DNA of 64,000 bases from Filimonas sp. (GTDB lineage: Bacteria > Bacteroidota > Bacteroidia > Chitinophagales > Chitinophagaceae): the NCBI GenBank assembly GCA_017306865.1, contig JAFKHH010000016.1, forward strand, positions 124,001-188,000, in the 5' to 3' direction. The first letter of the stretch is position 1. Each line of letters opens with the position of its first letter. A program made the position numbers and the translations under genes. The notes beneath the pieces were generated by a model. That model was not told the DNA's origin, searched no databases, and saw nothing but the letters and a program-made list of their open reading frames with translations. Positions 44,055 through 52,562 of this stretch are shown piece after piece.

Positions 44055-45851
44055 ATGACACCTAAAAGACTTTTTGACGCAGTAGAATATCAACTTTCTA
44101 ACAGCCCGAAGGAAGACATGATGGCCGCTAAAATAAACGGCCAATGGAAAAAATACAGCACACATGAAGTGGCGGATATTGTAAAAAAATTCAGCGCAGG
44201 TTTATTACAGCTTGGCGTAAGTGGCAATGACTTCAATGAAGAAAGCTCCGATAAAATAGCCATCATCAGTAACAACCGGCCTGAATGGATCTTTACAGAC
44301 CTGGCTGTACAGCAGGTTGGCGCTATCCTGGTTCCTGTTTACCCTACCACTAATCCGCTGGAACTGGAGTTTATACTAAATGATGCCGCTGTTAAGTACA
44401 TCTTTGTCAGCAACAAAGAACTGCTGGACAAAGTAGAGGGCATTAAAGAAAAAGTAACTTCTCTGAAAGGCATTTACAGCTTTGATGAAATAGCCGGTAT
44501 TGAAAACTATACCAGTATTTTATCTCTTGCAACAGATGAAAATATTCAGAAGGTACAGGAAATAAAAGCATCCATACCGGAAGATCATATTGCTACATTC
44601 ATTTATACTTCTGGCACTACAGGCACGCCTAAGGGTGTAATGCTGACGCATAAGAATATTGTAAGCGACGCATTTTTTTCCAAAGAAAGTTTTCCATTCG
44701 AAGATCAGCCTACAGCCAAAGTGTTGAGCTTTCTCCCCTTGAATCACATTTTTGAAAAATGCGTTACATATATCTATTTCTTTAGCTCTATCAGTATCTA
44801 TTATGCAGAGAGCATGGATACAATCGGCGACAACCTGAAAGAGGTACAGCCAAATGGCTTTACTACTGTACCAAGGTTACTGGAAAAGGTATTTGAAAAA
44901 ATACTGGCAACAGGCCATCAGCTCACCGGCATTAAACGTAAACTCTTTTTCTGGTCATTAGCGCTCGCAGAAAAGTATGACAACAATGTTAGCGGTGGCG
45001 CATGGTATAATCTGCAATTGGCTATTGCCAACAAACTGGTATTTACAAAATGGCGTGCAGCATTAGGCGGTAATGTTGAGTTCATTGTAACAGGTGGCGC
45101 GGCATGCCAGGAAAAACTGTTGCGCATTTTCAATGCGGCTCAAATACCCGTGTATGAAGGATATGGCCCTACTGAAAACAGCCCGGTTATATCTGTAAAC
45201 AGGAAAGCAAAAGGCTTGTCTAAGTTTGGCACTGTTGGGCCGCCAATCAATGGCATAGAAGTAAAGCTGGAAGAAGATGGAGAGATCTGTGTGCGTGGTA
45301 CTACCGTAATGAAAGGTTATTATAAACGGCCTGACCTGACAGCGGAAACGGTAATTGACGGCTGGCTGCATACAGGTGATATTGGTGTATGGGATGAAGG
45401 AAAATTCCTGAAGATCACTGACCGCAAAAAAGAACTGTTTAAAACAAGTGGCGGTAAATATGTTGCACCAGGACCGATCGAAAATAAATTTAAAGAGAGC
45501 CCTTTCATAGAGCAAATGCTGATCGTAGGGCCTGGTAGGAAATTCGTGAGTGCTGTTATTGCACCATCGTTTGCTACATTGAAAACATGGATGAACCAAC
45601 GTGGCATTAACTTCACTACAAATGAGGCTGCGATCAAAGAGCCTAAGGTTATAGAGATGTTCCAGGGTATTGTAGATAAATACAACCAGTTCTTTAACCA
45701 CGTAGAGCAGGTGAAAAAATTTGCATTGCTCTCCGATGAATGGGGTGTAAACACTGGCGAAATGACCCCTAAGCTAAGCGTAAAAAGAAAAGTAGTAACA
45801 GAAAAATATAAAGATGTGATTGAAGGAATGTATGTGGGAGATAAGGAATGA
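44055..45851 (+). CDS. Long-chain acyl-CoA synthetase (AMP-forming)
   Basis: The 598-residue enzyme activates fatty acids to acyl-CoA through an acyl-AMP. It carries the AMP-binding P-loop TFIYTSGTTGTPKGVMLTHKN, the adenine motif YGPTENSPVIS, GWLHTGDIGVWDEG and the C-terminal KITDRKKELFKTSGGKYV. Length and motifs fit the FadD15-like group rather than the E. coli FadD type. It is a single gene: terminators lie at 43875-43913 upstream and 45890-45923 downstream. Confidence 0.93.
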   Translation: MTPKRLFDAVEYQLSNSPKEDMMAAKINGQWKKYSTHEVADIVKKFSAGLLQLGVSGNDFNEESSDKIAIISNNRPEWIFTDLAVQQVGAILVPVYPTTNPLELEFILNDAAVKYIFVSNKELLDKVEGIKEKVTSLKGIYSFDEIAGIENYTSILSLATDENIQKVQEIKASIPEDHIATFIYTSGTTGTPKGVMLTHKNIVSDAFFSKESFPFEDQPTAKVLSFLPLNHIFEKCVTYIYFFSSISIYYAESMDTIGDNLKEVQPNGFTTVPRLLEKVFEKILATGHQLTGIKRKLFFWSLALAEKYDNNVSGGAWYNLQLAIANKLVFTKWRAALGGNVEFIVTGGAACQEKLLRIFNAAQIPVYEGYGPTENSPVISVNRKAKGLSKFGTVGPPINGIEVKLEEDGEICVRGTTVMKGYYKRPDLTAETVIDGWLHTGDIGVWDEGKFLKITDRKKELFKTSGGKYVAPGPIENKFKESPFIEQMLIVGPGRKFVSAVIAPSFATLKTWMNQRGINFTTNEAAIKEPKVIEMFQGIVDKYNQFFNHVEQVKKFALLSDEWGVNTGEMTPKLSVKRKVVTEKYKDVIEGMYVGDKE

Positions 45852-45923
45852 TTTGAGATTTGAGATTTAAAATTTGAAATTGCTTATACACAAAGCCTTT
45901 TAGCAATAGCTAAGAGGCTTTGT
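45850..45923. repeat. Left border of the nucleotidyltransferase cassette
   Basis: GATTTGAGATTTGAGATTT words (from 45850) run into GCTTATACACAAAGCC and the hairpin 45890-45923. The right border (47540-47624) carries the same parts: GCTTATACACAAAGCC, a hairpin ending AAGAGGCTTTGTAA, and then the words in facing orientation (ATCTCAAATTTCAAAT). The two borders together form an interrupted inverted repeat around two genes. Confidence 0.75.
45890..45923 (+). terminator. Terminator-like hairpin at the left cassette border
   Basis: ACAAAGCCTTTTAGC (45890-45904) pairs with GCTAAGAGGCTTTGT (45909-45923) over an AATA loop, with one G-T pair. It closes the acyl-CoA ligase gene and is nearly duplicated at 47549-47582. 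Confidence 0.8.
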
Positions 45924-45958
45924 AAAATAAAAACCCTGATGTTCCCAACAAATTACAA

Positions 45959-46576
45959 ATGACTTTACCTACTAAAACCCTGAACATAAATATCCCATTT
46001 GAACTGCATATTACGGTAGACCGATTAAAGACAGAGAGCATTGAGCACTTTACAAAACTTTGCGCTCAAATCGAGGCAAAGCCACTTCTTATACAGCTTT
46101 CGCAAGGTGATTCCGTAGAACAGCCGATGATAAGTAAAATCATCCTGGATAATAATTTTGACAATGTGCTAAAGCTTGCATCATCTTACTCTTCTATATT
46201 GAGAAAAGCGTCTTATAATGTGAAGCGTCTGAAAATAGAAGTTCCGTCAATGAATGCCCATCTGTTTGAAAACTTTACAACATCGTTCCGGAAATATTAT
46301 GAATGGCATGCAAAGGTGAATTATGACCACGTAAGCTTGCTATTGCAAATATGTGATACACATAAAGCTCACCTATCTTTAAATGCGTTGAAGAATAGTG
46401 AAGCAACACGTTTTATTACTGTCAGGGAATTTGGGGGAAAAGAATTTTTCGACAAGCGGGTTAATGATCTGAAAGAAGAGCTTCAGTCTGAAGGTTGGAA
46501 CATAACAAAGGAACAGGCCGAATATTGTATTTATGATAATAATGAGTTTTTAGACAACGGCTGGTTGCCACAGTAA
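45959..46576 (+). CDS. Unknown protein with two similar halves, partner of the nucleotidyltransferase
   Basis: I do not recognise a family. The 205-residue soluble protein has no signal or membrane segment. Two halves look alike: residues about 14-97 (FELHITV, then F-x-x-LC, AKPLLIQL, ISKI, a helix and VKRLKIEVP) and about 112-197 (YYEWHAKVNYD, then LLLQIC, HKAHLSLNAL, RFITVREF, a helix and EQAEYCIYD). Each half would suit a beta-alpha-beta ferredoxin-like unit. It is not an AbiEi-type winged helix antitoxin. The downstream nucleotidyltransferase starts nine bases after its stop, so the two are co-expressed. A role as antitoxin, substrate binder or target-recognition partner is open. Confidence 0.75.
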   Translation: MTLPTKTLNINIPFELHITVDRLKTESIEHFTKLCAQIEAKPLLIQLSQGDSVEQPMISKIILDNNFDNVLKLASSYSSILRKASYNVKRLKIEVPSMNAHLFENFTTSFRKYYEWHAKVNYDHVSLLLQICDTHKAHLSLNALKNSEATRFITVREFGGKEFFDKRVNDLKEELQSEGWNITKEQAEYCIYDNNEFLDNGWLPQ

Positions 46577-46585
46577 ATTATAGAC

Positions 46586-47527
46586 ATGCAAGAAATTGAT
46601 TACAACTTATTAGAACAAATTGCCTGTGATGCTTTTATCCGTCGGGCAGCAGAAGTGAACCTTCCTTTTGCGCTAAAAGGCAGCTACCTTACACGTCAAT
46701 ACTTTGAAAATCCTGAGGATAGAATTCCTGCAGATCTTGACTGGATTTATTTAAATAAAATAAAAGATCCGGAAACCGCAAGGGAAGAATTTGACAAATG
46801 GATGATTGCTATTACGGAGCTTCCATTACATGACAATGTCTCTTTTCGCAGTTTTAGAGAAAATCAATTTTGGCGGATGATGGACTATGCGATGGCGGAT
46901 GATTTTCCAACTGTAAATACTGATTTTAAATGCTGGGCAAATGGTATCGAACTGGATATAAGCCTGGATATTTCTTTCAATTTACCTATCCAGGATGTTC
47001 CTGTTGCACTTGAATACAGGCCTGTTCAGGGAACCCCATTTAATGTTTCCTATACAATCCCCTTAAACCTGCAAATAGCCTGGAAAATACACCAAACATT
47101 AGTCCGACCTAGATTCAAAGACCTGTTTGACCTAACTCACCTAGTGCAACATCCAACAATGAATAAAAATGTTTTGCAAAAAGCGATTGAAGCATTGAAA
47201 GAAGAATGTAAAGCAGACAATGTAAAACAAGAAAAAATAGATAACTTTTTTACGTATAAAATAGCAAAGTTATTCACTGGTGCATCAATTGATGCTGCAT
47301 GGAAACAATGGAGGCATAACGGACCGGGTTGGGGTTTACACGAACAAAGGGTTGCCTTCATCTTTGACAACAATACTGTCCCGGAAGATTTATCTGTATT
47401 CCTGCAACAATTTGAAAGCAATATGCGAAATGCAGGATTTGATATGACAATAATAGAGCAGGTGTTTCAGTCCCATTTAAAAAAAAATCAATCTACATGG
47501 TATTATATCAAAAGCTTTTTTAAATAG
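46586..47527 (+). CDS. AbiEii/AbiGii-like nucleotidyltransferase
   Basis: The 313-residue protein has the nucleotidyltransferase core of the AbiEii group: G32-S33 in FALKGSYLTRQYF, the metal pair D50/D52 in PADLDWIYL, a further acidic strand IELDISLDISFN (D124, D128) and the downstream helix with K167 and DLFDLTHLV (D179, D182), which matches the family's K-x-x-x and RDxxDL region. AbiEii-type enzymes are toxins that transfer nucleotides to tRNA or other targets in abortive infection and toxin-antitoxin systems. The usual partner AbiEi is absent; the upstream gene is a different protein. The coding sequence is AT-rich in places (14 G/C in the 60 bases from 47221, against 29 from 45061 in the acyl-CoA ligase gene), which hints at transfer. 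Confidence 0.8.
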   Translation: MQEIDYNLLEQIACDAFIRRAAEVNLPFALKGSYLTRQYFENPEDRIPADLDWIYLNKIKDPETAREEFDKWMIAITELPLHDNVSFRSFRENQFWRMMDYAMADDFPTVNTDFKCWANGIELDISLDISFNLPIQDVPVALEYRPVQGTPFNVSYTIPLNLQIAWKIHQTLVRPRFKDLFDLTHLVQHPTMNKNVLQKAIEALKEECKADNVKQEKIDNFFTYKIAKLFTGASIDAAWKQWRHNGPGWGLHEQRVAFIFDNNTVPEDLSVFLQQFESNMRNAGFDMTIIEQVFQSHLKKNQSTWYYIKSFFK

Positions 47528-47539
47528 ACATAGTAAGAA

Positions 47540-47624
47540 AGCTTATACACAAAGCCTCTTAGTACTGACCAAGAGGCTTTGTAATTATTGCTCATTTCAA
47601 ATCTTCCATCTCAAATTTCAAATC
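47540..47624. repeat. Right border of the nucleotidyltransferase cassette
   Basis: GCTTATACACAAAGCC (47541-47556) and the hairpin to 47582 repeat the left border almost exactly. The facing words TTTCAAATCTTCC and ATCTCAAATTTCAAAT (about 47594-47623) then run up to and just over the stop codon of the succinate-semialdehyde dehydrogenase gene at 47618. Confidence 0.75.
47549..47582. terminator. Terminator-like hairpin at the right cassette border
   Basis: ACAAAGCCTCTT (47549-47560) pairs exactly with AAGAGGCTTTGT (47571-47582) over a ten-base loop. It closes the cassette and also the converging dehydrogenase gene. Confidence 0.75.
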
Positions 47625-49063
47625 CCTATACACATATACTTTACAATCAAATAATCATCCACACCGTACATGCTTCCTTCTTTGCCAAAGCCACTTTGTT
47701 TAATGCCGCCGAAGGGCACCTCTGCAAAGGAAATAATGCCTTCATTAATACCGATGATACCATATTGCAATTGCTCTGCTATACGCCAGATTTTTGCAAT
47801 ATCTGTTGCGAAGAAGTAGGCGGCTAATCCATATTCGGTTGCATTAGCCAATTGAATAGCATCTTCTACGGTATCAAAAATATATACCGCAGATACCGGC
47901 CCGAATATTTCTTCATGGCTTAAATCCATTTCAGCAGTACACTTCGTAATTATAGTTGGTTCGTAAAACAACTCACCGGCAGCAGCTTTCTTTCCTCCCA
48001 ACAACACTTCTGCACCTTTATTCAGTGCATCCTGCATCAGGCGTTCTACTTTATCTATCGCATCCTGGTTGATCAATGGTCCGATCTTTACATCCTTATC
48101 TACACCATTACCCACCATCAATGCAGCAACAGCTTTTGTATATGCTTCCATAAATGCCGGGTAAATGGAGCGTTGCACCAACACACGGTTTGCACACACG
48201 CAAGTCTGCCCTGCGTTGCGATACTTACTTGCCAATGTACCTTTCACCGCCTTCTCTATATCTGCATCTTCAAACACAATAGCAGGCGCATTACCTCCCA
48301 GCTCTAAAGACATTTTTTTAACGGTAGATGCAGCCTGTTGCATCAGTATTCTACCCACTTCTGTGGAGCCCGTAAAAGATACTTTCTGTACTACCGGGTG
48401 CGTCGTTAATACCTTACCTACTTCTACAGCCTGCATAGTGGGTAAGACATTAAACACGCCTGCTGGTATGCCCGCTTCTTTTGCCAATACTGCCAATGCC
48501 AATGCACAAAGCGGCGTATCTTCTGCCGGCTTTAGCACCACCGTGCAGCCAACAGCCAGCGCAGGCGCAATCTTGCGTGTGATCATAGCAATGGGGAAGT
48601 TCCAGGGCGTAATAGCAGACACTACACCTACAGGCTGCTTGATCGTTACAAAACGCCTGTCTGTCATAGGAGAAGGAATTACATCGCCATATACACGTCT
48701 CGCCTCTTCAGCAAACCACTCTATAAATGACGCACCATATTGTACTTCCCCTTTCGCTTCTTCCAGTGGTTTGCCCTGTTCTGATGTTAACAGCAAAGCC
48801 AGGTCATCTGTATGCTGAACGATCAGGGAAAACCATTTTTTTAAAATAGCTGCACGTTCTTTTGCAGGCAAAACGCTCCATGTTACAAATGCCTTTTCTG
48901 CGGCAGCTACAGCGGCTTCCGCCTCTTGTACACCTGCATCGGATACCTGTATCAACGTCTCTCCATTTGCCGGATTATAAACAGGGAACTTCTTTCCTGT
49001 TGTATGCCATTCATTATTAATAAAATAACCGGACTGTAGCAAAGCCGTATTGGATAATTTCAT
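47618..49063 (-). CDS. gabD: NAD(P)-dependent succinate-semialdehyde dehydrogenase
   Basis: The 481-residue aldehyde dehydrogenase oxidises succinate semialdehyde to succinate. The catalytic cysteine is in GQTCVCANRVLVQ and the general base glutamate in LELGGNAPAIVFEDAD; the cofactor region shows TPWNFPIAMITRKIAPALA and GSTEVGRIL. The CVCAN sequence around the active cysteine is typical of GabD-like members, which allows redox control. It is a single gene that converges with the nucleotidyltransferase cassette. A related substrate cannot be excluded. Confidence 0.88.
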   Translation of the reverse strand: MKLSNTALLQSGYFINNEWHTTGKKFPVYNPANGETLIQVSDAGVQEAEAAVAAAEKAFVTWSVLPAKERAAILKKWFSLIVQHTDDLALLLTSEQGKPLEEAKGEVQYGASFIEWFAEEARRVYGDVIPSPMTDRRFVTIKQPVGVVSAITPWNFPIAMITRKIAPALAVGCTVVLKPAEDTPLCALALAVLAKEAGIPAGVFNVLPTMQAVEVGKVLTTHPVVQKVSFTGSTEVGRILMQQAASTVKKMSLELGGNAPAIVFEDADIEKAVKGTLASKYRNAGQTCVCANRVLVQRSIYPAFMEAYTKAVAALMVGNGVDKDVKIGPLINQDAIDKVERLMQDALNKGAEVLLGGKKAAAGELFYEPTIITKCTAEMDLSHEEIFGPVSAVYIFDTVEDAIQLANATEYGLAAYFFATDIAKIWRIAEQLQYGIIGINEGIISFAEVPFGGIKQSGFGKEGSMYGVDDYLIVKYMCIGI

Positions 49064-49094
49064 AGTGTGTGCGTTTGAATACTAAAGATAAAAC

Positions 49095-49172
49095 AAAGTA
49101 CGAAGTACAAAGTACCAGGTACGAGTCTCTATGCTATGCATTCTTCACTTCGTACTTTGTACCTCGTACTTT
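49095..49172. repeat. Inverted GTACGAAGTAC words upstream of the helicase gene
   Basis: The 21 bases at 49095-49115 (starting AAAGTACGAAGTAC) face 49152-49172, exact apart from one base, across 36 bases. The right arm contains the TTG that serves as the -33 element of the helicase promoter, so a hairpin or a bound protein here would affect that promoter. Confidence 0.85.
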
Positions 49173-49184
49173 CCCTTAACTTTG
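49157..49184 (+). promoter_or_regulatory. Promoter of the helicase-nuclease gene, four bases from the ATG
   Basis: TTG (49157-49159), a 17-base spacer and TAACTTTG (49177-49184) match both parts of the Bacteroidota promoter. The ATG at 49189 follows after only four bases (ATTT), so a leaderless transcript is likely. Confidence 0.65.
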
Positions 49185-49188
49185 ATTT

Positions 49189-52100
49189 ATGGCATACCAA
49201 CTGGACAAATTCCAACAGATTTATAATAACCTGAACGAGCAGCAGAAACTGGCGGTAGATACGATAGAGGGGCCAGTAATGGTAATTGCAGGGCCGGGTA
49301 CAGGTAAAACACAAATATTGAGTGCCCGTATAGGTAAGATATTACTGGAAACGGATACACGTCCGGAAAATATTATTTGTCTAACCTATACAGATGCAGG
49401 TGTAGTAGCTATGCGTAAGCGATTGCTCAACTTCATTGGCCCGGATGCATATAAAGTAAACATTTACACGTTTCATGCTTTTTGTAATGACGTGATACAG
49501 GAAAATTTATCCTTGTTTGAAAAAACATCTCTGGACCCTGTGTCAGAGCTGGAACGTACAGACTTTTTTGTAGAGTTGATCGATGCTTTTCCAAAAGATC
49601 ATCCACTAAAGCGTTATCGTGGTGATGTATATTTTGAAATTAACAACCTGCAACAGCTTTTTAGTACGATGAAGCGGGAAGGCTGGACTCCGGCATTCAT
49701 TAATCAAAAAATAGATGAATACATCAACAGCCTGTCTACACGTGATGAATATGTAGCAAAACGTGCTACCAAACAATTTAAGAAGGGAGACATCCGTACA
49801 GATAAGATTGAGGAAGAGAAAGAAAAAGTTGGCAAACTACGCGCAGCAGTAAATGAGTTTAACAGCTTTCAACAGATCATGGCGAAGTACAAGCGCTATG
49901 ATTTTGATGATATGATCAACTGGGTGATCAAGGCATTTGAAGAAAATGAAAATTTGCTTCGCCGTTACCAGGAGCAATTTTTATACATACTGGTGGATGA
50001 ATACCAGGATACGAGTGGTACGCAAAACAGGCTGGTAGAGTTATTGATCAACTATTGGGATGTGCCGAATGTGTTTGTGGTGGGTGATGATGACCAAAGT
50101 ATTTACCGCTTCCAGGGTGCGAACGTGGAGAACATGCTTGCGTTTGCAAACACGTATAAGAATGACTTACTAAAGATCGTACTGACGAATAATTATCGCT
50201 CTACACAACCCATCCTTGATATTTCAAAAACACTGATCGACCGGAACAATGAACGGCTGATCAAGCAAATAGAAGGACTAAGCAAAACACTGACTTCTTC
50301 CAACAACGCACTAAAGCAACTGACACATACACCGCTGGTGAAGGAGTATCAAACACAGCGGGAAGAAATGATTGGCATTACGCAGCAGGTACAAACGCTG
50401 CTGGAGCAAGGTGTGTTGCCAGGTCGCATCGGTATCATTTATAAAGAAAATAAATACGGTGAAGAGCTTGCACAATATTTTAAATTAAAAGGCATTCCTG
50501 CATATAGCAAAAGAAGCATCAATATTCTGACACTACCATTAATACAAAAGATCATTTTGTTGATGGAGTTTTTAAATGCAGAACATGATACGCCTTATGG
50601 TGGCGATGAAATGCTGTTCGAAATACTGCATTTTGACTGGTTTGGCATTCCTCCTATAGAGATAGCGCAGCTTAGTATGGAGGTGGCCGATAAATTATTT
50701 ACAGAAAATAAAACATCCCTTCGCAGGTTGTTGCACACTAAAAGTACGCAACCACCAAGAGATCTTTTTTCAACAGGCATCCATCCTAATCTAAAGAAAG
50801 CAAGTACAATCATCGAATCGCTGATCACGAATGTAGCAAACGTGACATTGCAGAACCTGTTTGACGAAATTGTACGCACTACAGGTCTGCTAAACCTGGT
50901 AATGCAGAGCGAAGACAAGATCTGGCAACTACAGGTTATTACTACTTTCTTCGACTTTATAAAAGAAGAAACAAGGCGCAATCCTTTTCTCGACCTGAAG
51001 ACAGTGGTGAAGAACATTCATTTAATGATCGAAGAAAAGATCAGCATACCATTAGTACAGGTAGGCGGTACAGAGAAAGGCGTTAACCTGCTGACTGCAC
51101 ACGGCTCAAAAGGTTTGGAGTATGAATATGTTTTCTTTGTAGGCTGCAACGCATCCAGTTGGGAAAAGAAAAGAAAGCCAGGCAGTGGTTATAGTTTCCC
51201 CGATACCATGTTTGCATCACAACCTAAGCAGGTGGAGGAAGAGGAATTACGCAGGTTATTCTATGTAGCATTAACCCGTGCAGAAAAACATTTATATATT
51301 TCTTTCGCTAAGTTCAAAGCAGATGGTAAGGAGTTGGAGCCTTCCATGTTTGTAGCAGAGATACAGGAGCAACATTCGTTGCCTGTTGAAACAGTGGTCA
51401 TTGACCAGGAAGTTTTAGCAGCGTTTAGTGTACTCCAGTTCTCAGAAGCAGCGCCGGAAATAGAAAAGCTGGAACGCGAATTTGTAACACGTCTGCTGGA
51501 GAAGTTCACCATGAACGTTACGGCACTGAACAATTACCTAAAATGTCCGTTGGAATTTTATTTCAAAAACCTGGTACGTATCCCTTCGCCTAAGAATGAA
51601 GCAACAGAGTTTGGCTCTGCCGCACACTATGCGATAGAGCAGTTGTTCAAAAAGATGCAGAACTCGCCATCCAATACATTCCCGCTGGTAAATGAATTTA
51701 TTTACGATTTTGAATGGTACATGCACCGTCACCGGGAGAGTTTTACACAGGAGCAGTTTGACAGGAGAATAGAGTATGGCCGCGAGATCCTGACGAATTA
51801 TTATAACCAGTACATAGACAACTGGAATAAGATAGTTGCCACAGAAAGAAGCATTCGCAATATTGTAGTGAATGGCGTACCGCTGAAGGGTAAGCTGGAC
51901 AAGTTGGAATTTGAGGGTAAAATGGTGAATGTGGTTGACTATAAAACAGGCGACCCGGAGAGGGGCATAAAGAAGATGAACCCGCCAAGTGAAAAAGAAC
52001 CAAACGGCGGCGATTACTGGCGACAGGCTGTCTTTTATAAAATACTCCTTGACAACTATGATGCACGCGACTGGAAGGTGATCAGTTCAGAGTTTGACTT

Positions 52101-52317
52101 CATTGAACCGGATAAGAAAAAGGTGTATCACAAACAGAAAATAGTCATCTCGCCGGAAGATGTAACCACCGTAAAAGAGCAGATACGGGTAGTGTGGGAA
52201 AAGATACAGGCGCAGGATTTTTATACGGGTTGCGGCAAGGAAGATTGCCATTGGTGCAATTTCGTCAAGACCAACAACCTGGCGGTAGCATTGCACGAAC
52301 CGGAGGAGGAATCGTGA
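49189..52317 (+). CDS. UvrD/Rep-like helicase fused to a PD-(D/E)XK nuclease domain
   Basis: The 1042-residue protein combines a superfamily 1A helicase with a RecB-type nuclease. Helicase motifs in order are AGPGTGKTQ (Walker A), CLTYTDAGVVAMRKR, DEYQDTSGTQN (Walker B), VGDDDQSIYRFQGA, TAHGSKGLEYEYVFFVG and RRLFYVALTRAEKH. The C-terminal nuclease (about residue 775 on) shows GSAAHYAIEQLF, GKLDKLEFEG and VVDYKTGDPERG. Four cysteines, one before the domain (YLKCPLEFYF) and three in GCGKEDCHWC, suit an iron-sulfur cluster as in AddB and AdnA. Such proteins process DNA ends or act in repair. It is a single gene whose stop codon lies inside a repeat arm. Confidence 0.9.
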   Translation: MAYQLDKFQQIYNNLNEQQKLAVDTIEGPVMVIAGPGTGKTQILSARIGKILLETDTRPENIICLTYTDAGVVAMRKRLLNFIGPDAYKVNIYTFHAFCNDVIQENLSLFEKTSLDPVSELERTDFFVELIDAFPKDHPLKRYRGDVYFEINNLQQLFSTMKREGWTPAFINQKIDEYINSLSTRDEYVAKRATKQFKKGDIRTDKIEEEKEKVGKLRAAVNEFNSFQQIMAKYKRYDFDDMINWVIKAFEENENLLRRYQEQFLYILVDEYQDTSGTQNRLVELLINYWDVPNVFVVGDDDQSIYRFQGANVENMLAFANTYKNDLLKIVLTNNYRSTQPILDISKTLIDRNNERLIKQIEGLSKTLTSSNNALKQLTHTPLVKEYQTQREEMIGITQQVQTLLEQGVLPGRIGIIYKENKYGEELAQYFKLKGIPAYSKRSINILTLPLIQKIILLMEFLNAEHDTPYGGDEMLFEILHFDWFGIPPIEIAQLSMEVADKLFTENKTSLRRLLHTKSTQPPRDLFSTGIHPNLKKASTIIESLITNVANVTLQNLFDEIVRTTGLLNLVMQSEDKIWQLQVITTFFDFIKEETRRNPFLDLKTVVKNIHLMIEEKISIPLVQVGGTEKGVNLLTAHGSKGLEYEYVFFVGCNASSWEKKRKPGSGYSFPDTMFASQPKQVEEEELRRLFYVALTRAEKHLYISFAKFKADGKELEPSMFVAEIQEQHSLPVETVVIDQEVLAAFSVLQFSEAAPEIEKLEREFVTRLLEKFTMNVTALNNYLKCPLEFYFKNLVRIPSPKNEATEFGSAAHYAIEQLFKKMQNSPSNTFPLVNEFIYDFEWYMHRHRESFTQEQFDRRIEYGREILTNYYNQYIDNWNKIVATERSIRNIVVNGVPLKGKLDKLEFEGKMVNVVDYKTGDPERGIKKMNPPSEKEPNGGDYWRQAVFYKILLDNYDARDWKVISSEFDFIEPDKKKVYHKQKIVISPEDVTTVKEQIRVVWEKIQAQDFYTGCGKEDCHWCNFVKTNNLAVALHEPEEES

Positions 52318-52457
52318 AACGTGAATCGATAATCGTGAATAAACGACTGGGATATGGAGCCATTCACATCTCCCGGTACATAATTGTCAACAGGCACTTA
52401 GGGATGTTTTGAAAACCGGAACAGCCATTCACGATTATCGATTCACGTTTCACGATT
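52310..52457. repeat. Perfect 31-bp inverted repeat with 86-bp spacer
   Basis: The 31 bases at 52310-52340 (starting AATCGTGAAACGTGAATCG) are the exact reverse complement of 52427-52457. The left arm begins inside the last two codons of the helicase gene and supplies its stop codon. The words are of the CGTGAATCGTGA class found at 8045, 10781, 19805 and 22748. Confidence 0.95.
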
Positions 52458-52562
52458 GAAGGTGCGTGGATTTACCGTATTATTAGCTACGGCGTGTCTG
52501 CAAAGCCCCTATGTTTGCATAATTATAGCCTCTCCCGCAGGGTTATATCCAAATTAAAACGA

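Noticed and set aside
45959-46576. AbiEi-type antitoxin for the AbiEii-like enzyme
   Set aside because: No winged-helix start or AbiEi C-terminal features are seen; the protein shows two similar beta-alpha halves instead.
45850-47624. Insertion sequence or prophage origin for the nucleotidyltransferase cassette
   Set aside because: No transposase, integrase, phage gene or tRNA end lies near. Only the mirrored borders point to mobility.
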